The notes beneath the pieces were generated by a model, which saw only the letters and a list, made by a program, of their open reading frames with translations, was not told the DNA's origin and did not search any database. Shown one piece after another: positions 49,422 through 58,274 of a stretch of 64,000 bases of DNA; positions within the stretch are counted from its first letter, which is position 1, and each line of letters starts with the position of its first letter. The position numbers were made by a program, and so were the translations under genes. The stretch spans positions 62,001 to 126,000 of the forward strand of contig CAVVZJ010000002.1 of NCBI GenBank assembly GCA_963752755.1. Reading direction: 5' to 3'. The DNA is from CAVVZJ01 sp963752755. Its GTDB lineage: Bacteria; Planctomycetota; Planctomycetia; Isosphaerales; Isosphaeraceae.

Positions 49422-50189
49422 ATGGAGCCTCTCCCGCCGATTCTGGAGTTCGACCCGGACCCGGAGGCCATCATCGAGCCGCGGCTGACGGTCCGGCCCT
49501 CCCGGGTTCCGGAACCTTGCGTGATCTGCTTCTTCCAGGAGGTATTCCAGCGGCTCCTGGAGCGCGCGGAGATTCGCGAGGTCGCCTGCCTGCGGAGCGA
49601 GATCGGCCGTCACCCCGTTTACCAGATGGAGTTCGAAGGACGGCGGCTCGCGATGTTTCACCCCGGCGTCGGTGCCCCTCTGGCGGCGGGCTTGCTGGAG
49701 GAGTCGATCGCGCTGGGTTGCCGGCGGTTCATCGCCTGTGGTGGGGCGGGCGTCCTCGACCGCACGATCGGATTGGGGCATCTCGTCGTGCCAACGTCGG
49801 CCGTACGTGACGAGGGCACCTCCTACCACTATCTCCCGCCCGGCCGCGAGGTGAGCCCGAGCGCCGAGGGACTGGCCGCGGTGGAAGCGGTCCTGAAGCG
49901 TCGGGGTTGTGCCTACCTTCGGGGCAAGACATGGACCACCGACGCCCTCTACCGCGAGACGGCCGAAAAGGTCCGCCGACGTCGCGAGGAGGGCTGTCTG
50001 GTGGTCGAGATGGAGGCCGCCGCCCTCTTCGCCGTGGCCCGATTCCGCGGCGTGAGCCTGGCCCAGATCCTCTACGGCGGCGACGACGTCAGCGGGGAGG
50101 AGTGGGATTCGAGGCACTGGGACCAGAACGTGAGCGTTCGCGAGCAGGTCTTCTGGCTGGCCGCCGAATCTTGCCTGGCCCTCGACTGA
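49422..50189 (+). CDS. nucleoside phosphorylase family protein (PNP/UDP type)
   Basis: A 255-residue protein of the PNP_UDP_1 fold. The phosphate loop GAPLAAGLLEESIALGCRRF and FIACGGAGVLDRTIGLGHLV are followed by the nucleoside-binding signature LVVEMEAAALFAVARF, in which the Glu and Met contact the ribose. It cleaves nucleosides with phosphate; base preference cannot be set from sequence. The start ATG at 49422 gives MEPLPPILEFDPDPEAII. Its gene lies downstream of the permease and may be cotranscribed. Confidence 0.88.
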   Translation: MEPLPPILEFDPDPEAIIEPRLTVRPSRVPEPCVICFFQEVFQRLLERAEIREVACLRSEIGRHPVYQMEFEGRRLAMFHPGVGAPLAAGLLEESIALGCRRFIACGGAGVLDRTIGLGHLVVPTSAVRDEGTSYHYLPPGREVSPSAEGLAAVEAVLKRRGCAYLRGKTWTTDALYRETAEKVRRRREEGCLVVEMEAAALFAVARFRGVSLAQILYGGDDVSGEEWDSRHWDQNVSVREQVFWLAAESCLALD

Positions 50190-50223
50190 TACCCAAGCCC
50201 GCTGATGCTGTCTGGTTTGGACT

Positions 50224-50283
50224 TGTGGGACAGCCGCCCCCGGCTGTTGTCCGGTCCCGACAGCCGGGGGCGGCTGTCCCACA
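50224..50283. repeat. palindromic element sharing core with 46504-46529
   Basis: The arms at 50224-50247 and 50260-50283 are perfect 24-bp inverted repeats with a 12-nt loop. Each arm contains TGGGACAGCCGCCCCCGGCT or its complement, the same core as the palindrome at 46504. It begins 34 nt after the stop of the nucleoside phosphorylase gene, so the transcript would fold into a very strong stem and could terminate there. The lack of a T run argues against a classical intrinsic terminator. Confidence 0.78.
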
Positions 50284-51033
50284 GGAGTCGGGCTCGAATC
50301 GGAAAGCATCCGCGGGCTCGAATGAGGCCCGCCGCTCCGAGCGGATCCCTTGCGCCCGCGTGGTCGGTGGCGAGTTCCAAAGTCGGCCTCCAGAAAAAAA
50401 TTCCGCCCGCAACGGAACAAACCTGGGTCGAGCCGTACAAGAGAATGTGCGGGGACGACGACCCCGGCACAATCCACGACGGAACCTCGATCCCAGCGAT
50501 AGGCCCGGATCGAAGGAAAGCCGTTAGTTATCGCAGTTTAGATAACTAGGGGAGTGGTTCCATCCGGCCCCACTCCCCAATTTTCAAGATTTCGCGTCCG
50601 GTCCTTTTCGCTCTTGTTCCTTCTCCATCGGGAAGGACCGGTCGGAGCCTCCCGGGATCGCGGCGAGGCTCCTCCGGGGCCGACTTTTTTCGGAGCTGAT
50701 GTCCGAGAACCACGTGCGTAACTTTGAAGCGATCGAGGGGCGATAGAGGCGCACCTGCGACGCTTCGTAATAGGTGGAGGGCACGGCCTGATAGGTGGAA
50801 CAGGCCGTGCCCATCTACCTCCTTTCCGATCCCCACTCCCCGTTCCGCTTCTTCCTTGCTCCGCCCTCAACCCCTCCCCTCCATTCCGGTCTCCCGTTTG
50901 CAAGACCGCCGAGCGATGACCCTCTTGAGGCATCGGCGGCGAAGAGCGTACTGTGGGACCTTCCGCGCCGTCGCGCAACGCCCGCGTCGGTGTTTCCGAT
51001 TTGCTTCCGTGGGAACTGGGACCGGAGGGACTC
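50284..51033. other. intergenic region with a second long hairpin, no supported gene
   Basis: These 750 bp contain no ORF that I accept. A minus-strand frame at 50546-50836 is open but lacks homology, and its start lies inside the hairpin at 50772-50820. That hairpin has GGCACGGCCTG and CAGGCCGTGCC as a perfect 11-bp core around a 10-nt loop, with further imperfect pairing outside. The final 30 bp carry the GGAGG that serves the amylase gene. Confidence 0.4.
50772..50820. repeat. imperfect 20-bp inverted repeat
   Basis: AGGTGGAGGGCACGGCCTG reads into a 10-nt loop (ATAGGTGGAA) and then CAGGCCGTGCCCATCTACCT. The core GGCACGGCCTG/CAGGCCGTGCC is perfect and the outer arms pair with one or two mismatches. 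It stands alone in a gene-free stretch. A role as a bidirectional terminator or a small mobile palindrome is possible. Confidence 0.6.
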
Positions 51034-52500
51034 GTGTCCGAGCCGCAGACGCCCGATTGGGTCCGCGACGCCGTCTTCTATCAGATCTTCCCCGACCGAT
51101 TCGCCCGAAGTCTGACCGTGCCCAAGCCTTCCGGCCTGGCCGAGTGGGGCTCGACGCCCACGATTCACGGCTACCAGGGCGGCGACCTCGTCGGCGTCGT
51201 CGAGCGACTCGACTACCTCCAGGATCTGGGCGTCAACGCGGTCTACTTCACCCCCATCTTCCAGTCGGCCTCCAACCACCGTTACCACACCCACGACTAT
51301 GAGAAGGTCGATCCGATGCTCGGCGGGAATGCCGCCCTGCGCCGATTGATCGACGAGGCCCACCGTCGCGGCATGCGGATTGTCCTGGACGGCGTCTTCA
51401 ACCACGCCAGCCGCGGCTTCTTCCCCTTCCACGACATCCTCGAAAACGGCCAGGACTCCGCCTATCTCGACTGGTTCACCGTCCACAAGTTCCCCCTCTA
51501 CGCCTACGATCCCGACCGGGCCCCCGGCTATGCCTCCTGGTGGGGCCTGCCTGCCTTGCCCAAGTTCAACATCCAGACCCCGGCCGTCCGCGAGTTCCTC
51601 TGGGGGATCGGCCGACGCTGGATCGACTTCGGCATCGACGGCTGGCGCCTCGATGTCGCCAACGAGATCGACGACGACGACTTCTGGCGCGAGTTCCGCC
51701 ATCGTGTCCGGGCGAGTAACCCCGACGCTTACATCGTCGGCGAGGTCTGGGCCGAGTCCCGCCGCTGGCTCCAGGGCGACATGTGGGACGCCGTGATGAA
51801 CTACCTGTTCACCCGCGCCTGCATCGCCTTCTTCATCGGGTCGGAAGTCGATGAGTCCGAGCTTCGCAAGACCGTCCTCCACCCCCCTGGCGAGCTGGGC
51901 GCCGAGGGGTTCGCCCGCGCCATCCAAGGTCTCTTGAAGCTCTATCACCCGAACGTGACGTCCGTGATGCTGAACCTCCTCGACAGCCACGACATGACCC
52001 GCTTCCTCACCCTCGCCCGCGGCGATCAGTCCGCCCTCCGCCTCGCCACCCTCTTCCAGATGACCTACCCCGGCGCCCCCTCCATCTACTACGGCGACGA
52101 GATCGGCCTCTCCGGCCGCCACGACCCCGACAACCGCCGCGCCTTCCCCTGGGAAAGCCGATCGCTGGGACACCGACCTCCTCCACCACTTCCAGAAGTT
52201 CATCGCCCTCCGCCACGCCCACCCCGCCCTCCGCCGCGGTTCCTACGACAGCCTCTTCGCCCAGAAGGACGTCCACGTCCACCTCCGCCAACACGACCGC
52301 GACTCCGTCCTCGTCGCCCTGAACGCCTCCCGCCAGACCCGCCGCGTGGACATCCCCGTCCGCGACCACCTGGCCAACGGCGCGGTTCTTTCGGAGGTCT
52401 GGGCTTCCGGTTCCGCCAAGGTGGAATCCGGCACAATCCACCATCTTGAACTCCCCCCCCGCTCCGGCCGCGTCTTCGCCACAACCCCGCCTCGCTCTGA
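51034..52500 (+). CDS. GH13 alpha-amylase/neopullulanase-like glycoside hydrolase (frameshift near C-terminus)
   Basis: About 488 residues. GTG start at 51034 with GGAGG 5 nt upstream. The GH13 regions are GVNAVYFTPIFQSASNHRYH, IVLDGVFNHAS (region I), DGWRLDVANEI with nucleophile Asp207 (II), YIVGEVWAE with acid-base Glu237 (III) and LNLLDSHDMTR with Asp320 (IV). No signal peptide is seen, so it is probably cytoplasmic and acts on glycogen or maltodextrins. Near 52160 the frame shifts by one; the C-terminal beta domain then reads LLHHFQKFIALRHAHPALRR and ends LELPPRSGRVFATT. The open frame continues to 52705, but the TGA at 52498-52500, one base out of phase, is the more natural end. Confidence 0.9.
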
Positions 52501-52673
52501 TCCCGTCTTCCCCCTTCTCGCCTTTGTCAATTGTCATCTGTCATCCCCCAATGTCCAACCCCGTCCCCCCTTCCTGGAGACTGTCCCCCTGTGTCAACGC
52601 TCCCTTCGACGGGGTTCTCGTTGGGGGCTCGCCCGATACCTCAAGAGCCGTTTTGTAGAATCTGCCCTCATTT

Positions 52674-52928
52674 CTAGGGTTCGAAGGGTCGATGGTAACC
52701 TGTAGCTTTTTCCGACGAGCCAAGGTTGGCCCGACGGCTTTCGGTCTTGTCTGCCTCGTGTCCCACAGATGGGGCATCGGATCTTCTGCCGATCGAAAAA
52801 TCGCAACCGCAGCGAACATTGATGCTGGTCAAGGCGAGCACCAGCAACACGAGGCCGATACGGCTTCGCTTGCTCACCCTCACTTCGGTGGGGTTGCGGG
52901 ATTCTTCCGGGTTAGATAAAGCGAGCAT
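52674..52928 (-). CDS. small membrane or secreted protein of unknown function
   Basis: An 84-residue protein. A charged start (ESRNPTEVRVSKRSR) leads to one hydrophobic segment IGLVLLVLALTSINVRCGCD with a Cys-x-Cys just after it, then a polar tail. It could be a signal-anchored protein or a lipoprotein-like peptide. The ATG at 52928 has GAAGAAGG upstream. Two internal GTG codons (at the VRVSKRSR region) are alternatives that would place the hydrophobic segment nearer the N-terminus. The family is not recognised. It is convergent with the amylase gene. Confidence 0.55.
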   Translation of the reverse strand: MLALSNPEESRNPTEVRVSKRSRIGLVLLVLALTSINVRCGCDFSIGRRSDAPSVGHEADKTESRRANLGSSEKATGYHRPFEP

Positions 52929-53340
52929 GGCCCTTCTTCTCGTTTAGCCGACGGGGGGAGGCCAACCGGAGGCCGGGGGTGTGTGAGAGCCCCCCGGCCT
53001 TCACATATATAGTGTGAAAAGCGTTACGACCTAATATCGTCCGTTGCAAGCCGATAATTGCAGGAAGGTTCGAAAAACCTTAAAGGCTTGGTGCTAGGCA
53101 CAGGCTTAAGGTACACCTCACGAGGCGGCCAGACAAATGGGCAACAGCTTATCCGCCAAGGTGGGCAATGCTAACCTCCTCGTTCCCAACCCCGGCCTCG
53201 CTGGTTGGGCTCGTGATCGAGGATTATCGGTAGGAAGATGGCTCAATACTCGTTACTATCGACCTTGCAACTAATCAATTCAGTTTGCACCTCTGAACAT
53301 ACCCTCTGCGGGAGAATGGCCAGAAGGGCAAAGTCTCGGC
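52929..53340. other. gene-free, hairpin-rich region of lower GC content
   Basis: These 412 bp hold no ORF that I support and are less GC-rich than the rest. A perfect 9-bp stem GGCCGGGGG/CCCCCGGCC lies at 52971-52999. The palindrome TTCACA/TGTGAA lies at 53000-53018, followed at 53070-53125 by a compact hairpin with GTGC-TAG-GCAC at its tip inside CTTAA...TTAAG arms. The TATATA within 53004-53010, read on the minus strand, could be a -10 box for the small gene starting at 52928. No known riboswitch or tRNA, tmRNA, RNase P, SRP or 6S consensus is recognisable. Confidence 0.4.
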
Positions 53341-54144
53341 ATGCACGAACGTCCCCCAGACTGGAAATTGGGTACGGGAGGGTATCACGGAATCAATTCT
53401 CCCCTCTGGCAATACGCCCACACCCCCCGCCTCGCCGCCGAGGAAGACGACTACTTCGCCGGCCACCCCCTGTTCGTCGCCGACGCCCACGCCCTCGACG
53501 CCCGATTCGTCGAGCCCGGCCCATTGATCGACCTCGGCTCGGGCACCGGCCGACTCTCGCTCCGATTCGCCCGAGCCGGCTTCCCCGTCGTGGCGGTCGA
53601 TCTCTCTCACGCCATGCTCCGCCTCCTCGGCGAACGGGCCATCGAGGAAGGGCTCACAATCGGCCTCCTCCAGGCCAACCTCTGCGACCTCCGCAGCTTG
53701 CCCAACGCCTCGTTCACCTACGCCCTCTCGATGTTCAGCACCCTCGGCATGATCCGCGGTCCCGACGCCCGCCGCCGCGCCCTGGCCGAGTCATTCCGCC
53801 TGCTCCGCCCCGGCGGTCGCCTGGCCCTGCACGCCCACAACCTCTGGCTCAACCTCCGCGACCCCCAGGGCCGTCGCTGGCTCCTCCGCCAGTTCCCCCG
53901 ACTCGCCCTCCGCCGTCCCGATGCCGGCGACCGTCGCATGACCTACCGCGGCATCCCGAACATGGAAGTCCACCTCTACCGCTGGCGCGAACTGCGTGCC
54001 GACGTCCGCTCCGCCGGCTTCCTCATCGACGAGGTCCTCCCGATCGACGAGGTCCACGCCCGGCCCATCCTCGCCCCCTGGTATCTCCACTCCCTCCGCG
54101 CCGGCGGCTGGCTTCTCTTCCTGCGCAGGCCAGGGGACCCTTGA
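53341..54144 (+). CDS. class I SAM-dependent methyltransferase
   Basis: A 267-residue methyltransferase. Motif I is LIDLGSGTGRLSLRFARAGF, motif II acid is in VVAVDLSHAML, and motif IV/V reads FTYALSMFSTLGMIRG and SFRLLRPGGRLALHAHN. Long Arg-rich helices follow. The closest common description is a methyltransferase domain protein of unknown substrate. The ATG at 53341 (MHERPPDWKLGTGGYHGINS) is the first in frame after the noncoding region. It is followed after 30 nt by a copy of the 255-bp repeat. Confidence 0.85.
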   Translation: MHERPPDWKLGTGGYHGINSPLWQYAHTPRLAAEEDDYFAGHPLFVADAHALDARFVEPGPLIDLGSGTGRLSLRFARAGFPVVAVDLSHAMLRLLGERAIEEGLTIGLLQANLCDLRSLPNASFTYALSMFSTLGMIRGPDARRRALAESFRLLRPGGRLALHAHNLWLNLRDPQGRRWLLRQFPRLALRRPDAGDRRMTYRGIPNMEVHLYRWRELRADVRSAGFLIDEVLPIDEVHARPILAPWYLHSLRAGGWLLFLRRPGDP

Positions 54145-54174
54145 CCGAATTCCCCAAGCCAGGAAACCCGGCCG

Positions 54175-54430
54175 TGTGCTATAATTGACACATGCTCCTT
54201 GGCAATCCGGTTGACATCCCTCGTTCCCTTCCGGGCGGGGCGTTGCGACGCCGCGGCGCGTCTCCGGCGCCGAACGAACTTCAAAATGGGGAAGATCGCC
54301 TTCTAAGTTTCTGTCATTTCGACCTTTGCAATCTGCCATCCTGGGCGTTCGGGAGCGTCCCCCCGGCGTCCTCACGTCGTCTCACGGGCGTCCCGGTGCC
54401 GTCGCCGAGGCGTTCCCGCTTCGTCCCTGC
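54175..54430 (+). repeat. dispersed 255-bp repeat, copy C
   Basis: It begins 30 nt after the methyltransferase stop and in the same orientation. It carries the best extended -10 of the family, TGCTATAAT (54178-54185 region), followed by CTCCTTGGCAATCCGG, GCCGAACGAACTTC with AAAATGGGGAAG, a CTTTGCAATCTG block and GCGTCCCCCCGGCGTCCT before the end GCGTTCCCGCTTCGTCC. Sequence identity with copy A is high in the blocks and low between them. Confidence 0.78.
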
Positions 54431-54564
54431 AAACAGCGAACGGTCAGAATAAGCCCGCCGCGTCGGCCTCCCGGCCCCGTCGCGGACGCGGTTTGCTCGT
54501 GGGGCAGGCCCGGCCGCTCCGCCAGGCTCCGTCCCCGTTCGACGCCCGCCAAGCCCGGGAGTTC

Positions 54565-54735
54565 CGGCGCGTCCCCGGCGCCGAACGAACTTCAAGATGG
54601 GTAAAAATGCCTCCCAGGTCGCTGTCTTTTCCGCACCTGGAATCGGGATTCGACACCGTTCGGAAGCGTCCCCGCCGTCCTCACGACGTCCTTCCGTCGT
54701 TCCGGGAGCGTCGCGGCACGTCCCCTGAGCACGTC
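54565..54735 (+). repeat. dispersed 255-bp repeat, 5'-truncated copy D
   Basis: The first part of the repeat, with the extended -10 and GGCAATCCGG, is missing. The sequence starts at the GGCGCGTCCCCGGC stretch, then GCCGAACGAACTTC and AAGATGGGTAAAAATGCC, and it ends with GCGTCCCCGCCGTCCTCACG. It abuts the stop codon of the DUF1549/1553 gene, which is on the opposite strand. The 135 bp between copies C and D show no other feature. Confidence 0.6.
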
Positions 54736-57216
54736 TCAATGCCGGAGCAGGAATGCCTTGCTGTTGAGGATCGCCCAGGCGACGTCTTCCCAGGCACGTC
54801 GGCGGTCCTCCGAGCGGCGGATGTGGTCGAGGCTGGCGGCGCGCTCGCGGTCGTCGGGGAGGCGGTTCAGGGCGGCGAGATAGAGCTCAACGAGAATCGT
54901 CTCATCGGACGAGCCGGCATCCAGCAAGCGGCCGACCCGGTTGTCCTTCGCCTCCAGCTTGGCCCGGATCGACTCGCCGTTGATCAGCTGAAACGCCTGG
55001 GCAAGCGAGGTCGATTCGGAGCGTTCGCACTCGCAGGTCAGGAGACGATCGGGCTTGCCGAAGACCTGGAGGAAGTCGCCGCCCATGCGAACCCCGGCAA
55101 GCTGCGAGGCGCGGGCATCGCGGGGGGCGTTGCGGAAGCCATCGGGGACGTCGAGAACCTGGCTGAGGGCGTCGAGGAGGACCTCGGCGGGGAGAAGCTT
55201 GACAGTGGCGCGGGCAAAGTTGGCCTCGTCGTCGGCGTTGGTCGGGTTCGGGACGGAACCGGCCTGGTAGGTCTTCGACTTCACGACGAGCGCCACCAGC
55301 GGGCGAAGCCGAAGGCCGCCACGGACGAACTCAGCGGTCAGGGCGTCGAGCAGCGCGGGATTCGAGGGCGGGTTGGAGTCGCGGAAGTCGTCCACGGGTT
55401 CGACGACGCCACGGCCGAGGAGGTGGAACCAGACGCGGTTGGCCAGGTTGCGGGCGAACTGAGGGTTGTCGCGAGTGATCCAGTTGGCCAGGTCGTCGAG
55501 GGCGTTCGGGTCGCTGCCGAGGTCAGGCGCAGGGCCGCCGGGCGGCTTGGGGTGCATCATCGCGCCGGAGCGGGGCTGGACCATCTGAGGACGGCCGGAG
55601 AGGTGGACGATCACGTCGCCGTTGATCTCGTGCTTGTCGAACCGGTCGCGGCGGCTGGTGTCGAGAAGCTTGCGGTCGAGGTTGGCGAAGTAAGCGGCCA
55701 GGCCGTAGTAATCGTCCTGGGTCCAGACATCGAACGGGTGGTTGTGGCAGCGGGCACACTGGAGCCGGACGCCGAGGAAGACCTGGCCCACGGCCTCGGC
55801 GGCGGACTGTGGGTCGCGATTGGTCCGGTAGAAGCTCGCGGGCGGGTTGCGCCAGGTCGAGCCGCGGGCCGCGATCAAGGCACGGGCGAACTCGTCCATC
55901 GGCACGTCGCGGGCGATCTGGTCCCGCAGCCAGCGCTGGAAGACCCAGACACCTTTCGAACCCATTGTCTTTTCTTCATTCCTCAGCAGATCCGCCCACT
56001 TCAAGGCCCAGAAATCGGCAAACTCCGGGCGATCCAGCAGGCGATCGACCAGCTTCTCGCGCTTGTGCGGGTCGGGATCGTCGAGAAAGGCGCGGGCCTC
56101 GTCGGCGGTGGGGAGGACGCCCAGGGCATCGAGGTAGGCGCGTCGCAGGAAGACGGCGTCCGGGGCGAGTGCGGACGGATTGATCCGCAAGGCCCGGAGC
56201 TTGGCGAAGACATGGACATCAACCACGTTCTTCGGCTCGCCGCCGGACCAGTCGAAGCCGGGCCGGTCGTGCAGGAAGGCCAGCCGGCAGGTCGCGCGAG
56301 CGTCACGGTAGCGGACCGCGACGGCCACCTCGCTCGGTCCCTTCGCCAGCACGCGACCCTCGGTCGTCACCGCGGCGATTGTGGGGTCGTTCAGGTCGTA
56401 GGAAGATTGGCGGGTGACGTCCCGTCGCGTCCCATCGGCCAACGTGGCGGTGACGACAAGCTGCTGGCCCAGCCCCCGGGCCGCGACCAGGCGATTGGAG
56501 GGTCGGACCGTCAGGGTGACGACGCCCGGCGCGTCGGCCGCGTCATCCCGAGCCCCCTGGGCGATCCAGTCCCTCATCGTCTGATATTCGGGTGAGCCGA
56601 CGGCGAAGCGAAGGCCGCCTTCGTGCGCGACCTGGCCGGCTGGCTTCAGGAGCACGAGGCTGGAATCGGGACGGGCCGGGTCGATCCGACGGCCGAGCGC
56701 ATCGCGTGTCAGGGCCAGGTAGTCGGCCGCGGGGTTGTCGCCGCGGAGGCTGAGCTTGAAGCCGCCTTTGCCGTTGAGGTTGCCGTGGCAAGGACCCATG
56801 TTGCAACCGGCCTTCGACAGCAACGGGACGACGTCGAGCCGATAACTCACGGGCGGGGTCCGCTGCGCGTCGCGAACCTGAACCGGGACCTCGGCCGTCA
56901 ACCCACCCGCCTCGATGCGAAGTCGGGTCGTGCCGTCGGCCGTTGGAGTCACGACACCCCCGGGCGCGACCGTCGCCACGCCCTCCGAATCCCAGCGGAA
57001 TCGGGCCTCGGCCGTGAGGTCGCGAGCGGTTCCGTCGTCCTCCTGGATGGTGACAGCGACCTGCTGCCGCGCCCGGCGGCCCTCCAGTGCGATCGTCGCT
57101 GGCGTGATTTCGATCCGCCGTTCGGGGTCGGCCAGCGCGGGAACGGGCGCGACCCCGCTCAAACCAACGGCCAGGATCACGAGCCAGCGAACGCGAGCGG
57201 TCTTCGGGCGAGTCAC
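54736..57216 (-). CDS. DUF1549/DUF1553 protein with BIG2-like and haem-type motifs
   Basis: An 826-residue exported protein. The signal peptide is VRWLVILAVGLSGVAPVPAL. Next come a BIG2-like bacterial Ig domain (ITPATIALEGRRARQQVAVT), the planctomycete CX4CH element GCNMGPCHG, a second Ig-like region, DUF1549 (VFLRRAYLDALGVLPTADEA), CARCHNHPFDVWTQDDYYGL with a CxxCH motif, and DUF1553 (LANRVWFHLLGRGVVEPVDD, FQLINGESI). Genes of this type usually pair with DUF1501. The GTG at 57216 is preferred over 57261 because GGGGAG lies about 6 nt upstream. The function is unproven; haem binding is suggested by the motifs. Confidence 0.92.
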   Translation of the reverse strand: MTRPKTARVRWLVILAVGLSGVAPVPALADPERRIEITPATIALEGRRARQQVAVTIQEDDGTARDLTAEARFRWDSEGVATVAPGGVVTPTADGTTRLRIEAGGLTAEVPVQVRDAQRTPPVSYRLDVVPLLSKAGCNMGPCHGNLNGKGGFKLSLRGDNPAADYLALTRDALGRRIDPARPDSSLVLLKPAGQVAHEGGLRFAVGSPEYQTMRDWIAQGARDDAADAPGVVTLTVRPSNRLVAARGLGQQLVVTATLADGTRRDVTRQSSYDLNDPTIAAVTTEGRVLAKGPSEVAVAVRYRDARATCRLAFLHDRPGFDWSGGEPKNVVDVHVFAKLRALRINPSALAPDAVFLRRAYLDALGVLPTADEARAFLDDPDPHKREKLVDRLLDRPEFADFWALKWADLLRNEEKTMGSKGVWVFQRWLRDQIARDVPMDEFARALIAARGSTWRNPPASFYRTNRDPQSAAEAVGQVFLGVRLQCARCHNHPFDVWTQDDYYGLAAYFANLDRKLLDTSRRDRFDKHEINGDVIVHLSGRPQMVQPRSGAMMHPKPPGGPAPDLGSDPNALDDLANWITRDNPQFARNLANRVWFHLLGRGVVEPVDDFRDSNPPSNPALLDALTAEFVRGGLRLRPLVALVVKSKTYQAGSVPNPTNADDEANFARATVKLLPAEVLLDALSQVLDVPDGFRNAPRDARASQLAGVRMGGDFLQVFGKPDRLLTCECERSESTSLAQAFQLINGESIRAKLEAKDNRVGRLLDAGSSDETILVELYLAALNRLPDDRERAASLDHIRRSEDRRRAWEDVAWAILNSKAFLLRH

Positions 57217-57365
57217 GGCAACTCCCCTGGGCTGGTTGGGAGTTCCCGATGGCCAGGCCATCGGAGAATCGGAGGATGATCCACCGAGGATGGATCAGAC
57301 GAGCCTACCCCGATCCTAACCCCAGGGCCGTTCTCGATCAACGCCCGGCGCCATCCCAACCACGC

Positions 57366-58148
57366 TCATTTCCGGACCAGCCCCCGCATCCGCTCCCAGA
57401 GCCAGGGACGCCGGTAGGCGGAACGGACCGGATCGGTCGCCGCGGCGATGCGGCGGGCGCGGAAGATCCCGAAGTTCGACGCATCGTAACGCTTCGATTC
57501 GACGTCGAAGCCGGAGTGCTGGAGGAACTCGGTCAGCTCGACGATCGTGTAGCGGCGGAATCCGTCGACCTGGGCGGTCTCGGGAATCGAATGCTCGTCG
57601 AAGTCGCCGCCGAACTCGTGATACTCGCCGGTCATCTCGTCGATCAGGTGGAGCATCCGGGATGTGAAGAGGATCGGAAACTCGGACCCTTCGCAGTCGA
57701 TCTTCAGGTAGCGGACCCGGTTGCGACCGTTGTTCGTAGCCTGTTGGACAATGTCATCGAAGGGGATGGCCTGGACGGGCAAGGTTCCATCGGACCAGAC
57801 GTTGCCGCCGCCGGTGTTCCGGGCGTCATTGGAGCGGCGGAAGTGGAGCGTGGTCGGCCCACGATCGGAGCGCCAGACCGCGTTGTGGTGGACCTTGACC
57901 CGTGCGCCGTGCTGTCGGAGGTTGGCCGCGGCGCATGCGTAATTGCTCTCGTCGGCCTCAAAGCCGAAAACGTGCTCCGCGCCGCGGAGGACGGCGGCAT
58001 GGCAGAAACTGCCGATATGCATGCCCACGTCGAGGATGACGTCGTCCGGCTCGAAGCGTTCGGGGAGCTGGTATTCGTTGTCCTCGACGACGGAGCGGAA
58101 GACCCAGTCGTCGAAGGTCCCTTCGCGGAAGTGGAAGCCGTGTTCCAT
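57366..58148 (-). CDS. FkbM family methyltransferase
   Basis: A 260-residue protein. Motif I is DVILDVGMHIGSFCHAAVLR and the acid loop is GFEADESNYACAAANLRQHG. Later, RYLKIDCEGSEFPILF is the FkbM family signature (D-x-E-G-x-E). It transfers a methyl group from SAM, usually to a sugar or polyketide hydroxyl. The ATG at 58148 (MEHGFHFREGTFDDWVF) has AAGGA 7 nt upstream. In-frame codons to 58247 lack homology. The SDR gene ends 127 nt upstream on the same strand. Confidence 0.9.
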   Translation of the reverse strand: MEHGFHFREGTFDDWVFRSVVEDNEYQLPERFEPDDVILDVGMHIGSFCHAAVLRGAEHVFGFEADESNYACAAANLRQHGARVKVHHNAVWRSDRGPTTLHFRRSNDARNTGGGNVWSDGTLPVQAIPFDDIVQQATNNGRNRVRYLKIDCEGSEFPILFTSRMLHLIDEMTGEYHEFGGDFDEHSIPETAQVDGFRRYTIVELTEFLQHSGFDVESKRYDASNFGIFRARRIAAATDPVRSAYRRPWLWERMRGLVRK

Positions 58149-58274
58149 GACGCATCCTTGCGTGAGGCGGGGAGGAAAGGTCGGCTGGCCCGTCGAGAAT
58201 GTCTGGTATCCGCGATCGACCGGGTTGTCAACGTGGCTTTGGACCACGGGCGGGCCAACCGATCCCGTCGTGGA

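Noticed and set aside
50546..50836. Open minus-strand frames in the 50.3-51.0 kb gap
   Set aside because: Low-complexity Arg-rich sequence with no known motif; the start lies inside the hairpin at 50772-50820.
53065..53090. A T-arm-like AAGGTTCGAAAAACCTT, raising the idea of a tRNA
   Set aside because: The loop is out of register (TCGAAAA rather than TTCGAAT), and no acceptor, D or anticodon arm is found around it.
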